This document shows positions 8,564-16,649 of a stretch of DNA of 64,000 bases, one piece after another; position 1 is the stretch's first letter; every line of letters starts with the position of its first letter. This DNA comes from Halorubrum salinarum (lineage in GTDB: Archaea; Halobacteriota; Halobacteria; Halobacteriales; Haloferacaceae). The stretch lies in the NCBI RefSeq assembly GCF_013267195.1, contig NZ_CP053941.1:496001-560000 (forward strand), read 5' to 3'. The notes below the pieces were generated by a model that worked only from the letters and a program-made list of their open reading frames with translations, was not told where the DNA came from and made no database searches. The position numbers and the translations under genes are program-made.

Positions 8564-8581
8564 TCAGACCTACGCGTCTGA
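8564..8581 (-). promoter_or_regulatory. palindrome at the start of the small winged-helix gene
   Basis: TCAGAC and GTCTGA (8564-8569 and 8576-8581) form a perfect inverted repeat around a 6-nt spacer, 3 nt upstream of the ATG. A TTAAGG-type box lies farther upstream, so the palindrome sits at or downstream of the likely transcription start, a good operator position. Confidence 0.45.
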
Positions 8582-8639
8582 CATCCTTAACGGTTTCTCG
8601 TCTTTCGCGGTCGGCCGACCGGTCCGGGGCGCGGACCGG

Positions 8640-8822
8640 TCAGTCGAACAGCTGGACCGCGCCGACGGCGAGCGTCGCGAAGAGGAACGCGCCCGCGAAC
8701 CCCCACGCTTTCCCGAGCTGACCCGGGTACGCTGCCATCACAACGGCGCCGACGACCGCGATGGCGCCGAGCGCGAGCGCGACGCCGACCTCCTTGTCCG
8801 ACTCGATGGAACCCTCGCTCAT
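8640..8822 (-). CDS. small two-helix membrane protein
   Basis: A 60-residue protein with a short acidic N-terminus and two hydrophobic segments (GVALALGAIAVVGAVVMAA and AWGFAGAFLFATLAVGAV) joined by a short loop. It resembles conserved haloarchaeal small membrane proteins of unknown function (possibly DUF7525, from memory). The start at 8822 is preferred over the in-frame ATG at 8846 because the extra residues are basic and lie outside the compact two-helix design. Confidence 0.8.
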   Translation of the reverse strand: MSEGSIESDKEVGVALALGAIAVVGAVVMAAYPGQLGKAWGFAGAFLFATLAVGAVQLFD

Positions 8823-8916
8823 ACGAGTCGCTTCGCGGGGGGCCACTTAGTTCATGCGAACCGCGCGACGCGCGTCGGGGAGACGAGAGGAAAGAGTGCG
8901 GGCCGGGAGGCCGCGA

Positions 8917-9948
8917 TCAGATGATCTCGACGTGGTCCGACGCCTCGTTGAGCGCGAGGTTCGCCGCGATTTCTGCGTTTCGCATGGCGTACTCCGCGGT
9001 GTGCTGGAGGCTGACGAGCACCTCCCGGGTCATGAGCAGCGTCTCGTTGTCCAGGTCGTTCGGGAGCTCGTCGAGGATCTCCTGTTCGCGGTCCTCCAAC
9101 CGCGAGAACAGGTCGCGGCACTCGACGGTGAGGTCGTAGTCGCGCTCGACGACCGCCCGGACCGCGAGCGCCGTCAGCTCGTCCACCTGGTCGGTGAACT
9201 CGCGGATCTGCCGCATCGTCGCGCTGTCGACGTCGAGGGTGTGGCCGTCCGCCTCCATCACGATCTCGGCGATGTCCTCGGCGTTGTCGGCGGTGAGTTC
9301 GAGGTTCTTCGCCACGGAGCGGTAGCCGATCAGCGGGAACCCCTCTTCGAGGCCGACCGCGCGCGCGAGGTTGGGGTTCTGGTAGGCGGTGAAGATGAGC
9401 CGGAGCAGGAGGACGAAGATCTTGTTCGCCTGCCGCTCGCGGTTGAGCGCGCGCTGCGCGAGGTCGGGGTTGCCGTGGGCGAGCGCCTTCACGCCCTCGC
9501 CGCGCATCGTCGAGCCCGTGTTCTCCAGCCGTTCGAGCAGGTTATCGAGGGTGAAGTCCTCGGGGTCGACCGAACAGCGGATCGAGATGTCCTCCGGGGT
9601 CTCCTCGATGACGCCGAGCCCCATCAGCTGGGTCTCGGCCTTGTACACCGCGTTGATGTGCTCGCTGTCGAGCGCCCCCTCGCTGCGGACGTGGATCACG
9701 CGCCGCCCCAGCACGTACTGCGCGACGATGGCGCGTTCGAGCGAGCGCGCGTCGAGCCCGTCGGCGTTGATCACCGCCTCCGACTCCTCGGTGCTCACCG
9801 ACTCGGGAAGCACCGTGAGCGTCCCTTTCCCGCCCATCCGCAGCGACACCTCGTCGCCCTTGTTCACGCCGTGTTCCTGCGCCCACTCGGCCGGGAGGGT
9901 CATCGCCAGCGTCGACGGCCCCAACCGCTGGACCTTCCGGGTTTCCAT
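8917..9948 (-). CDS. PhoU-family phosphate regulator with N-terminal AbrB-like domain
   Basis: A 343-residue protein. Residues 1-50 (METRKVQRLGPSTLAMTLP) form a SpoVT/AbrB-type DNA-binding domain with the LPAEWA motif. Two PhoU helical domains follow, roughly residues 120-210 and 230-330, with the repeated acidic metal-binding helices. In haloarchaea such proteins are regulators of phosphate uptake. The start at 9948 is chosen because the TATA box at 9993-10000 lies inside the longer possible frame from 10005, and METRKVQR is the usual family start. No pst genes are nearby, so it may be a stand-alone regulator. Confidence 0.9.
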   Translation of the reverse strand: METRKVQRLGPSTLAMTLPAEWAQEHGVNKGDEVSLRMGGKGTLTVLPESVSTEESEAVINADGLDARSLERAIVAQYVLGRRVIHVRSEGALDSEHINAVYKAETQLMGLGVIEETPEDISIRCSVDPEDFTLDNLLERLENTGSTMRGEGVKALAHGNPDLAQRALNRERQANKIFVLLLRLIFTAYQNPNLARAVGLEEGFPLIGYRSVAKNLELTADNAEDIAEIVMEADGHTLDVDSATMRQIREFTDQVDELTALAVRAVVERDYDLTVECRDLFSRLEDREQEILDELPNDLDNETLLMTREVLVSLQHTAEYAMRNAEIAANLALNEASDHVEII

Positions 9949-9992
9949 GCCCGACCGTACCGCCGGATAGACCTTAACCTTGTTCCCATGTT

Positions 9993-10000
9993 CATTATAC
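9993..10000 (-). promoter_or_regulatory. TATA box of the PhoU-family gene
   Basis: On the minus strand this reads GTATAATG, about 45 nt upstream of the ATG at 9948. It implies a short leader and rules out the longer start at 10005. Confidence 0.55.
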
Positions 10001-10159
10001 GCCACGCCGAATATACAAGGGATACCCTGCGCGCCGCGGTGGGGTCGGACGCCGCCGACGCGACGACGAGACGGATCGAGGCCGGGATCGGATTCACGAC
10101 GAGCGGACGGGGCAGCGACCGATCCGCGCGCTTATGTCGGTCAGGGTGAGAGAACGGGT

Positions 10160-10519
10160 ATGACCGAGCGGGTACTCGTCGTCGACGACTCCTCCTTCCA
10201 GCGGACCGTCGTTCGAGACGCGCTGGCGGAGCGGTTCGAGGTGGTCGACGAGGCGGAAAACGGCGCAGAGGCGGTCGAACTCTTCGAGGCGTACGAGCCG
10301 GACGCGGTGTCGATGGACGTCGTGATGCCGGAGATGACCGGGATCGAGGCCACGGCGGCCATCAAGGACCGCTGGCCCGACGCGGTGATCGTGATGTGCA
10401 CGAGCGTCGACCAGCAGGAGAAGATGATGGAGGCGGTGAAGGCGGGCGCCGACGGTTACGTGACGAAGCCGGTCGACGCCGAGGAGCTGGTCGGCGAGTT
10501 CGAGAGCCACCTCGGGTAG
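10160..10519 (+). CDS. CheY-like response regulator (receiver domain only)
   Basis: A 119-residue single receiver domain. It has the acidic pair (VVDDSS), the phospho-acceptor Asp in SMDVVMPEM (about residue 55), the conserved Thr/Ser strand (MCTSV) and the Lys in VTKPVD. It has no output domain, so it acts through protein contact like CheY or as a phosphorelay intermediate. It is not next to chemotaxis or kinase genes, so its partner is unknown. It is divergent from the PhoU-family gene. Confidence 0.95.
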   Translation: MTERVLVVDDSSFQRTVVRDALAERFEVVDEAENGAEAVELFEAYEPDAVSMDVVMPEMTGIEATAAIKDRWPDAVIVMCTSVDQQEKMMEAVKAGADGYVTKPVDAEELVGEFESHLG

Positions 10520-10558
10520 CGGCGCCCGGGAGTCGACGCGGGATCAGGCGAGACCGAC

Positions 10559-10627
10559 GGGGGATCGGGCGGCGATCGAACGGGGGATCGGGCGGCGATC
10601 GAACGGGGGATCGGGCGGCGATCGAAC
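10559..10627 (+). repeat. 23-nt tandem repeat, three identical units
   Basis: The unit starts GGGGGATCGGGCGGCGATCG and ends AAC. It occurs three times without a mismatch at 10559-10581, 10582-10604 and 10605-10627, followed by a degenerate GGCGGTATCAGGCGGGATCGAAC stretch. It lies between two convergent genes and contains internal GATC/CGATCG palindromes. Confidence 0.9.
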
Positions 10628-10645
10628 GGGCGCGATCAGGCGGTA

Positions 10646-11026
10646 TCAGGCGGGATCGAACGAGCGGAGGATCGACGCGAGCGCGCTCGCCAGCTCCTCG
10701 AACCGGTCCATCTCCATCGAGTCGGTCGTCACCCACACGCCGTGGTCGTTGGCGATGACGCGCGTGAGGTAGCCGTTCTCGAACACGCGGACCGTGAACT
10801 GGTAGTCGCCGAGCTGGGTGTTGGCGTACATCGACTGGGCGTGGAACCCCTGGCGTTCGTTCTCGGCGAAGCCGACCAGGTCGGCGGTCCGGCTCAGGTC
10901 GCTGCGGAGGTACAGCTGGTCGACGTCCGCTTCCGTGAAGTAGGTGAGGCTCCGCAGTTCGTCTCCCGTCGCGGTGCGGGCGGCGCTGAGCAGTTCCTCT
11001 GCGCGTTGGTCCGGTGGGTGGGGCAT
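10646..11026 (-). CDS. conserved haloarchaeal protein of unknown function
   Basis: A 126-residue soluble protein that reads as alpha/beta. An N-terminal helix (RAEELLSAARTATGDE) is followed by YFTEADVDQLYLRSDL, a long central helix with MYANTQLGDYQFTVRVF, and a strand DHGVWVTTDSMEM. It looks like a widespread haloarchaeal family (possibly DUF7522, from memory). No catalytic motif is visible. It is divergent from aglJ with ~105 nt between starts. Confidence 0.85.
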   Translation of the reverse strand: MPHPPDQRAEELLSAARTATGDELRSLTYFTEADVDQLYLRSDLSRTADLVGFAENERQGFHAQSMYANTQLGDYQFTVRVFENGYLTRVIANDHGVWVTTDSMEMDRFEELASALASILRSFDPA

Positions 11027-11131
11027 ACACTCACGATCAATGTTCACACACATGAGCGTGTGGGTGGCCGCAGCCCCGGCCGGCGACCGGGAGGGACAGA
11101 GTTTACCGACTCCCCCGTGATCGCTCGTCTG

Positions 11132-12190
11132 ATGAGCGACCACGACGACGTCTGCGTCCTGCTGCCGACGATGAACGAGGCCGAGACGGTCGCACGCGTC
11201 GTCGCGGACTTCCGGGACGCCGGCTTCGAGAACCTCCTCGTGATCGACGGCGGCTCGACCGACGAGACGCGATCGATCGCCCGCGAGGCCGGCGCGCGCG
11301 TCGTGGAGCAGTCGGGGCGCGGCAAGGGGCAGGCGGTCAGGGAGGCGGTCAGGGACCACGTCCGGGCGCCGTACGTCCTGATGGCGGACGCGGACGCCAC
11401 CTACGACGCGAGCGACGCGGCGGCGATGCTCGACCCCCTGCTCGACGGCGAGGCCGACCACGTCATCGGGAACCGGTTCGCGGACATGCGCCCGGGGGCG
11501 ATGACCCGGCTCAACCGGATCGGAAACCGCCTGATCAACCTCGCGTTCCGGGCGATCCACCGCGAGAGCTACCGCGACATCCTCTCCGGGTACCGCGCGT
11601 TCACCCGCGAGTCGTTCCTGCGGCTCCACCTCACCGCCGACGGGTTCGGCATCGAGACGGAGATGGCCGTCGAGTGCGTGAAGAACCGCGTCTCGGTCGC
11701 CGTGGTCCCGATCACGTACCGGGAGCGGCCCGGCGGCTCCGCGACGAACCTCCACCCGGTCCGGGACGGCGGCGTGATCTTCCTGGAGCTGTACCGGAAG
11801 GCGAAGACGAACAACCCGCTGTTCTACTTCGGGAGCGCCGGCGCGGCCGCGACCGCGACGGGGCTGGCGATGGGCGCGTTCGTCCTCTACCGGTACCTCG
11901 CGTTCGGGATCAGCCACGAAATCGTCGCCGTCGGCGCGGTCGGCGCGACGATCCTCGGGATCCAGCTGCTGGTGTTCGGGGTCCTCGCCGACATGATCCA
12001 CTCCCTCCACCGCGAGCAGATCGCGCGGTACGAGCGGGCGGCCGGCGACGGATCGACGGGAAGGTCGTCGGCCGACGGCGGCGACGACCGGGCGATCGGA
12101 ACGGAGGAGGTCGCCGACGCGGGCCGCACGACCGGGGGACAGGACGCCGGCCCCGACGACGTCGCCGGTCGGGACGGTCGCGGCGGTTGA
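11132..12190 (+). CDS. aglJ: S-layer glycoprotein glycosyltransferase AglJ-like
   Basis: A 352-residue GT2-family glycosyltransferase. The N-terminal GT-A domain has the nucleotide-binding start (VCVLLPTMNEAETV), DGGSTDET and the metal motif DADATYD (about residue 90). The C-terminal part has two transmembrane helices (residues ~225-295) after KTNNPLFYFGSAG. The pattern matches AglJ of Haloferax, which adds the first sugar to dolichol phosphate on the cytosolic face for S-layer N-glycosylation. A ~55-residue acidic Gly/Asp tail is extra. No other agl genes are in the window. AglD or another dolichyl-phosphate glycosyltransferase is the alternative. Confidence 0.85.
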   Translation: MSDHDDVCVLLPTMNEAETVARVVADFRDAGFENLLVIDGGSTDETRSIAREAGARVVEQSGRGKGQAVREAVRDHVRAPYVLMADADATYDASDAAAMLDPLLDGEADHVIGNRFADMRPGAMTRLNRIGNRLINLAFRAIHRESYRDILSGYRAFTRESFLRLHLTADGFGIETEMAVECVKNRVSVAVVPITYRERPGGSATNLHPVRDGGVIFLELYRKAKTNNPLFYFGSAGAAATATGLAMGAFVLYRYLAFGISHEIVAVGAVGATILGIQLLVFGVLADMIHSLHREQIARYERAAGDGSTGRSSADGGDDRAIGTEEVADAGRTTGGQDAGPDDVAGRDGRGG

Positions 12191-12480
12191 GGGGCGCGCG
12201 AGACCGGTCGACCCGAGACCGTGCGAAGGGGAACACGGCCTCGCCGGAACTTCCGGAGCCTGCTCCGGGAAGGGGCCGAGAATCGTTCCGGGGACGCCGA
12301 CTCCGCGTCCGAGGTCACGGAGCGGTCGGTTGGGGTAAATTTCGCGACTGCGATTGTGTCAAACTTTCTGATACGCGGCGAAAGGGACGCCGTCAGCCCG
12401 GTTTTCCCGCCCGGATACGCCGATTATCGAAACGCGTGTAAGATGATCGTCCCCGACAACTGTCCCGAAGTCTGAAGTTT
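12191..12480. other. intergenic region before the peptide transporter
   Basis: About 290 nt without a convincing gene. It holds a small tight hairpin (CCGGAGC with GCTCCGG, 12253-12268) after aglJ. It becomes AT-richer toward the promoter, with AAATTT and AAACTTT stretches around 12340-12370 that could bind a regulator. Confidence 0.5.
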
Positions 12481-12488
12481 TTTATACA
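12481..12488 (+). promoter_or_regulatory. TATA box of the peptide transporter operon
   Basis: TTTATACA in the T-rich stretch TTTTTTATACACC is centred 24 nt upstream of the ATG at 12508, implying a leaderless transcript starting at or next to the ATG. Confidence 0.75.
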
Positions 12489-12507
12489 CCCACTCGTACT
12501 ACTTGGT

Positions 12508-14439
12508 ATGCCACGGCGAAACATTGAGGATCGTGATGATTCCCGGCATATCGGCCGGCGACAATGGCTCTCCGCGCTCGGCATGGCCGGCGCAGTGACG
12601 CTCGCCGGCTGTTCCGGAAACGGCGGCGACGGCGGCGACGGCTCAGACGGTTCCGACGGGATGGACGGCTCGGACGGTTCCGACGGGTCTGACGGCTCCG
12701 ACGGCGGCGAAAGCCTCGAGCTCTCCGACTTCCCGAAGTTCGGCGTCGACCCCCTCTACGGCCGAGACGTCGCGCACACGCTGGCCGAACGCGCCTTCGA
12801 GCAGTCCGAGTACGACTACTCCTTCGACGGGGACACGATGGTCAACCCCGACGGAGACCAGGTCGAACTCGACATCTACCACAGCGCGGGCCAGGAAACT
12901 TCGCAGCTGACGGCCGACTTCATCGCCCAGGAGCTCGGGCAGAACCTCGGCATCGACGTCACCGTCGAGGCCATCGACGGCACGCGGTTCAACAACGAGT
13001 ACTGGACGGCCGAGCCCCAGGGCGGCACCGACACGGTCAACGGCGAGGAGGTCACCTGGGAGAACCCGACGCCGCAGAACCCCGGCCCGCAGTCGGTCAC
13101 CAGTAACGAGGCGTGGGACATGTCCATCGTGTTCGGGCTGAACACCTACCCGCTCAACCCGCTCACGAACTCCGTGTTCTTCGACGGCGCGACCCCGTTC
13201 TACAACCCGGTCGGCTACTATCCGCAGTTCAACGCGCAGGAGCTGTTCGACGAGGCCCGGCAGGCGACGAGCGTCGACGAGCTTCAGGAGGCGTTCGTCG
13301 AGATCTTCGAGAACCTCGCGTACGAGCAGCCGTACATCACCCTCCTGTTCAGCGACGACATCGTCGGCTACAACCCCGAGCTCGAGGGGCCGATCGAGAA
13401 CTTCTCGAACGGCTGGGACCTCCCCGCGTGGTACGAGGGCGAGCCGAACATCAGCGGATCCTACGACACGGTCACCTCCGCGCGGTTCACCACCCTCAAC
13501 CCGCTTTTCAACACCGAGAACGGCGCCGGCAACGCGATCGCCCGCGCGCTCGACCAGGGGTACACGTTCGACGAGAACCAGGACTACTTCCCGCTGCTGT
13601 ACGACATGTCCACCGAGGACGGCGAGGTGTGGACGTTCGACGTGCGGGAGAACCTCCAGTTCAGCGAGCCGTACGGGCAGGTCACCGCCGAGGACTTCGT
13701 CTACCTCGTGCAGGAGCTCCACCAGGCCGACTGGGCGCCCACCGCGGCGTCGAGCAGCTGGGACGGCGTGACGGTCGAGCAGACCGGCGAGTTCCAGTTC
13801 CAGGCGACGCTTGAGTCGTCGAACATCCTGTGGCCCAAGACGTACGACCCGCTCCTGTACCCGATCCCGAAGGACCTCGTCCAGCCGTACGTGGAAGAGG
13901 AGGACGTCGAGGGGCTCCAGCAGGACGAGGAGCTGCTCGAACTCCAGTTCACCGGGAACCTCGGCGCGTACGAGCTCACCGAGTGGAACCGCGGCTCGGG
14001 CACCGAGTACGTCCGCAACGACGAGTACTACCTCCGCGACATCGACGAGGGTCCCGACCTGTTCTCCGAGGGGCCGCTGTTCGAGGAAGCCTCGATCAGC
14101 GTCGTCCAGGAGCAGGCGTCGCGTCTCGGCGCGCTCGAGACCGGCGAGGCGGACTCGGCGGCGATTCCGCCGGAGCAGTACGAGTCGTACAACCAGAACG
14201 ACAACGTCACCGTCCGGCAGGTCCCCACGCCGTACAACACGATCATCTCCGTCAACCAGCGTGCGAACGGCTGGAACGCCGGTCCGGGTAACCTCTTCCA
14301 GCTGGTCCCGTTCCGCCAGGCGATGGCGTCGGCGATCAGCAAGCAGGACCTCATCCAGGGGGTCTACCGCGGGCTCGCCTCGCCGCACTTCACGTGGCAG
14401 CCCCGCTGGTCCGAGTTCTACCCGGAGACGGACGGGTAA
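12508..14439 (+). CDS. peptide-binding lipoprotein (SBP_bac_5 family), apparently circularly permuted
   Basis: A 643-residue secreted binding protein. A Tat-type signal (GRRQWLSALG) and lipobox LAGC (Cys35) are followed by a Gly/Ser/Asp-rich linker to residue ~67. The domain order is unusual. Residues ~70-312 match the family's C-terminal half (DPLYGRDVA, DIYHSAGQE, GIDVTVEAID, a WDMSIVFG strand, DEARQATS, then EQPYITLLFSDDIVGYNPE). Residues ~320-643 match the N-terminal half (TLNPLFNTE, VWTFDVRENLQFS, TAEDFVYL, then VPFRQAMASAISKQDLI) and end at FYPETDG, where normal members continue into the C-terminal half. It captures oligo- or dipeptides for the permeases at 14482-16649. Family and operon are secure; the permutation is my reading. 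Confidence 0.93.
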   Translation: MPRRNIEDRDDSRHIGRRQWLSALGMAGAVTLAGCSGNGGDGGDGSDGSDGMDGSDGSDGSDGSDGGESLELSDFPKFGVDPLYGRDVAHTLAERAFEQSEYDYSFDGDTMVNPDGDQVELDIYHSAGQETSQLTADFIAQELGQNLGIDVTVEAIDGTRFNNEYWTAEPQGGTDTVNGEEVTWENPTPQNPGPQSVTSNEAWDMSIVFGLNTYPLNPLTNSVFFDGATPFYNPVGYYPQFNAQELFDEARQATSVDELQEAFVEIFENLAYEQPYITLLFSDDIVGYNPELEGPIENFSNGWDLPAWYEGEPNISGSYDTVTSARFTTLNPLFNTENGAGNAIARALDQGYTFDENQDYFPLLYDMSTEDGEVWTFDVRENLQFSEPYGQVTAEDFVYLVQELHQADWAPTAASSSWDGVTVEQTGEFQFQATLESSNILWPKTYDPLLYPIPKDLVQPYVEEEDVEGLQQDEELLELQFTGNLGAYELTEWNRGSGTEYVRNDEYYLRDIDEGPDLFSEGPLFEEASISVVQEQASRLGALETGEADSAAIPPEQYESYNQNDNVTVRQVPTPYNTIISVNQRANGWNAGPGNLFQLVPFRQAMASAISKQDLIQGVYRGLASPHFTWQPRWSEFYPETDG

Positions 14440-14481
14440 GCCCGAACCACCCCGCTCTCACTTCACCGTTTTAGACACCAC

Positions 14482-15456
14482 ATGGGATTTGGAAGGTACG
14501 TAACCGCTCGGGTTCTCTGGGCAGCAGTGGTATCGCTAATCATCGTTACGGTCACGTTCCTGCTGCTCTCGGCCGCCCCGAACCCGGCCGTTCAGCGGGC
14601 GGCGACGCAGGCGGCGCTCCAAGGGGGCGATCCGGCGGCCGCCGCCGAGCGCGCGCGGGAGCTACGCGGCCTCAACGAGCCGCTCCACGTCCGGTACTTC
14701 GACTTCATCCGGAGCGTGTACACGCTCGACTGGGGCTGGTCCGTGAGTCGGAGCCAGCCGGTCATGGAGGCCGTCACGCAGGCGCTGTACTACACCGCGC
14801 AGTACTCGGTCCCCTGGACGATCCTCACGATCATCTTGGGCCCGCTCGTCGGCGTCTACTCCGCCGCGAACATGTACAGCTGGAAGGACCACGCAGCGAC
14901 CGGGTTCGCGTTCTTCGGCTACGCCATCCCGAACTTCTTCTTCGGGATCATCCTGCTGCTCGTCTTCGGGGTGTGGCTGGAGTGGATACCGATCACCTAC
15001 AACACGGGCGTGCCGGTGTTCAGCGTGGAAAACGCGATCCAGTTGGCGGTGCCGGTGTTCGTCCTGGTCACCGGGTCGATCGGCGCCGTGATGCGCGTCT
15101 CGCGGAACGAGTCGGCGGAGTTCCAGAACGCCGACTTCATGAAGACCGCGAAGGCGAAGGGCGTATCACCGCTACGTGCGTACGCGTACCACGTCATGCG
15201 GCCGACCCTCGTCCCGCTCTCGACCACGCTCGTCGGGCAGCTGCTCGCGCTGTTCCTCGGCGCGTCGCTGCTCGTCGAGGTCGTGTTCGCCATTCCCGGG
15301 CTTGGACGGTTGACCTACGAGGCGCTGGTCGCACAGGACACGAGCCTCGTGTTGGGGACGACGCTGTTCTTCACGTTCGTCGCCGTCATCGGGAACCTCC
15401 TCGAAGACCTCGTGTTCACCGTACTCGACCCGCGGATCAGCTACGATGACAGGTAA
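14482..15456 (+). CDS. dppB: peptide ABC transporter permease, DppB/OppB type
   Basis: A 324-residue inner-membrane permease. An N-terminal helix (RVLWAAVVSLIIVTVTFLL) is followed by the periplasmic-side loop containing LNEPLHVRYFDFI, then five more helices. The coupling loop (RNESAEFQNADFMKTAKAKG) contacts the ATPases. DppB-type permeases pair with DppC. It follows the binding protein by 42 nt and precedes dppC by 8 nt, so it is part of one operon. Confidence 0.95.
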   Translation: MGFGRYVTARVLWAAVVSLIIVTVTFLLLSAAPNPAVQRAATQAALQGGDPAAAAERARELRGLNEPLHVRYFDFIRSVYTLDWGWSVSRSQPVMEAVTQALYYTAQYSVPWTILTIILGPLVGVYSAANMYSWKDHAATGFAFFGYAIPNFFFGIILLLVFGVWLEWIPITYNTGVPVFSVENAIQLAVPVFVLVTGSIGAVMRVSRNESAEFQNADFMKTAKAKGVSPLRAYAYHVMRPTLVPLSTTLVGQLLALFLGASLLVEVVFAIPGLGRLTYEALVAQDTSLVLGTTLFFTFVAVIGNLLEDLVFTVLDPRISYDDR

Positions 15457-15464
15457 CACAAACA

Positions 15465-16649
15465 ATGGCAACTGAAGAATCCGAACGGTTCGACCAAGTC
15501 GACTGGAACGACCTCTCGCGGTCGGGACGGTTCGATCTGTCGATCAACTCGCTCGGGATGCTCCTGACGACGGTCCCGCTCGCGCTGCTCGGCGTGTACG
15601 ACTGGCGGTTCACCGGTCAGCGGACCCCGACCTTCGAGTTCATCGGCCTCGAGCGGAACCTGGAGACGATCGACTTCCTCTTCATCTTCACGCTGTTCCT
15701 GGCGTTCTGGTACCTCGTCTTACCGCTGTACCAGAACCCGCGGATGACGCGGTACTACTGGAAGGAGTTCAAGCGCAACCGGCCGGCGGTCGTGAGCCTC
15801 GGCTGGCTCGCAATCGTCTTCGTCGGCGGACTCGTCGGGCCGCTCGTGTTGAGCGCCCCCCAGCAGGAACTGCTCATCGCCTACCAGCCGCCGGTTTTCA
15901 CGTCCGTCGTGGACACGACCCCGGCGACCTGCGTCGGCGAGGTGATGAACGGCCGGTGTTACGGCACCTGGCAACACCCGCTCGGAACCACGCAGGGCGG
16001 GAAGGACGTGTTCACGATGATCGTCTACGGGATGACGATCAGCATGCAGATCGCGTTCATCACGACGACCATCGTCGCGACGATCGGGATCTCGTTCGGG
16101 ACGCTGAGCGCGTACGCGGGCGGCTGGGTCGACGAGATCATGATGCGGTTCGTCGACATCATCCTCTCGTTCCCGACGTTCCTGATGTTCCTGCTCATCC
16201 TGTACATCTACGGCGGCGGGCTGGGGATGTTCATCGTGGTGTTCTCGCTGTTCGCCTGGGGCGGCATGGCGCGCTACGTGCGCAGCAAGTCGCTGTCCAT
16301 CTCCGAGGAGGAGTTCATCAAGGCGAGCCGGATCAGCGGCGCGAGCACGTACCAGGTGATCCGCGGCCACGTCGTGCCCAACGCGGCGAGCAGTATCATC
16401 ACGAACCTGACGCTGCTCATCCCCGGCTTCCTGCTGTTCGAGGCGCAGCTGGCGTTCCTCGGGATCGGTGACTCGACGGTCCCCTCGTGGGGGCAGCTCA
16501 TCTCCGCCGGGCGGAGCGACCTGTCGTTCGCCCCGTGGATCGTGTTGGCGCCGGGTATCGTGCTGTTCTTGACCATCCTCGCGTTCAACTTCCTCGGCGA
16601 CGCGCTGTTGGACGCGCTGAACCCCGAAGCGGAGGCGGAGAACGAATAA
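15465..16649 (+). CDS. dppC: peptide ABC transporter permease, DppC/OppC type
   Basis: A 394-residue permease with two extra N-terminal hydrophobic segments (about residues 30-95) before the usual six-helix core. The coupling loop YVRSKSLSISEEEFIKASRI is clear at about residue 270. A loop with two cysteines (TCVGEVMNGRCYG) sits between the first core helices, on the outside by topology, and could form a disulfide. The stop TAA overlaps the ATG of dppD by one base, indicating tight coupling. Confidence 0.95.
   Translation: MATEESERFDQVDWNDLSRSGRFDLSINSLGMLLTTVPLALLGVYDWRFTGQRTPTFEFIGLERNLETIDFLFIFTLFLAFWYLVLPLYQNPRMTRYYWKEFKRNRPAVVSLGWLAIVFVGGLVGPLVLSAPQQELLIAYQPPVFTSVVDTTPATCVGEVMNGRCYGTWQHPLGTTQGGKDVFTMIVYGMTISMQIAFITTTIVATIGISFGTLSAYAGGWVDEIMMRFVDIILSFPTFLMFLLILYIYGGGLGMFIVVFSLFAWGGMARYVRSKSLSISEEEFIKASRISGASTYQVIRGHVVPNAASSIITNLTLLIPGFLLFEAQLAFLGIGDSTVPSWGQLISAGRSDLSFAPWIVLAPGIVLFLTILAFNFLGDALLDALNPEAEAENE

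Noticed and set aside
9949-10005. Longer N-terminus for the PhoU-family protein
   Set aside because: The likely TATA box lies inside the extension, and METRKVQRLG is the family start.
10559-10627. Possible CRISPR array
   Set aside because: The three repeats are contiguous with no spacers and no cas genes are nearby.
12253-12268. Hairpin terminator after aglJ
   Set aside because: The loop is only two nt and there is no T-run, so it is not a convincing archaeal terminator.
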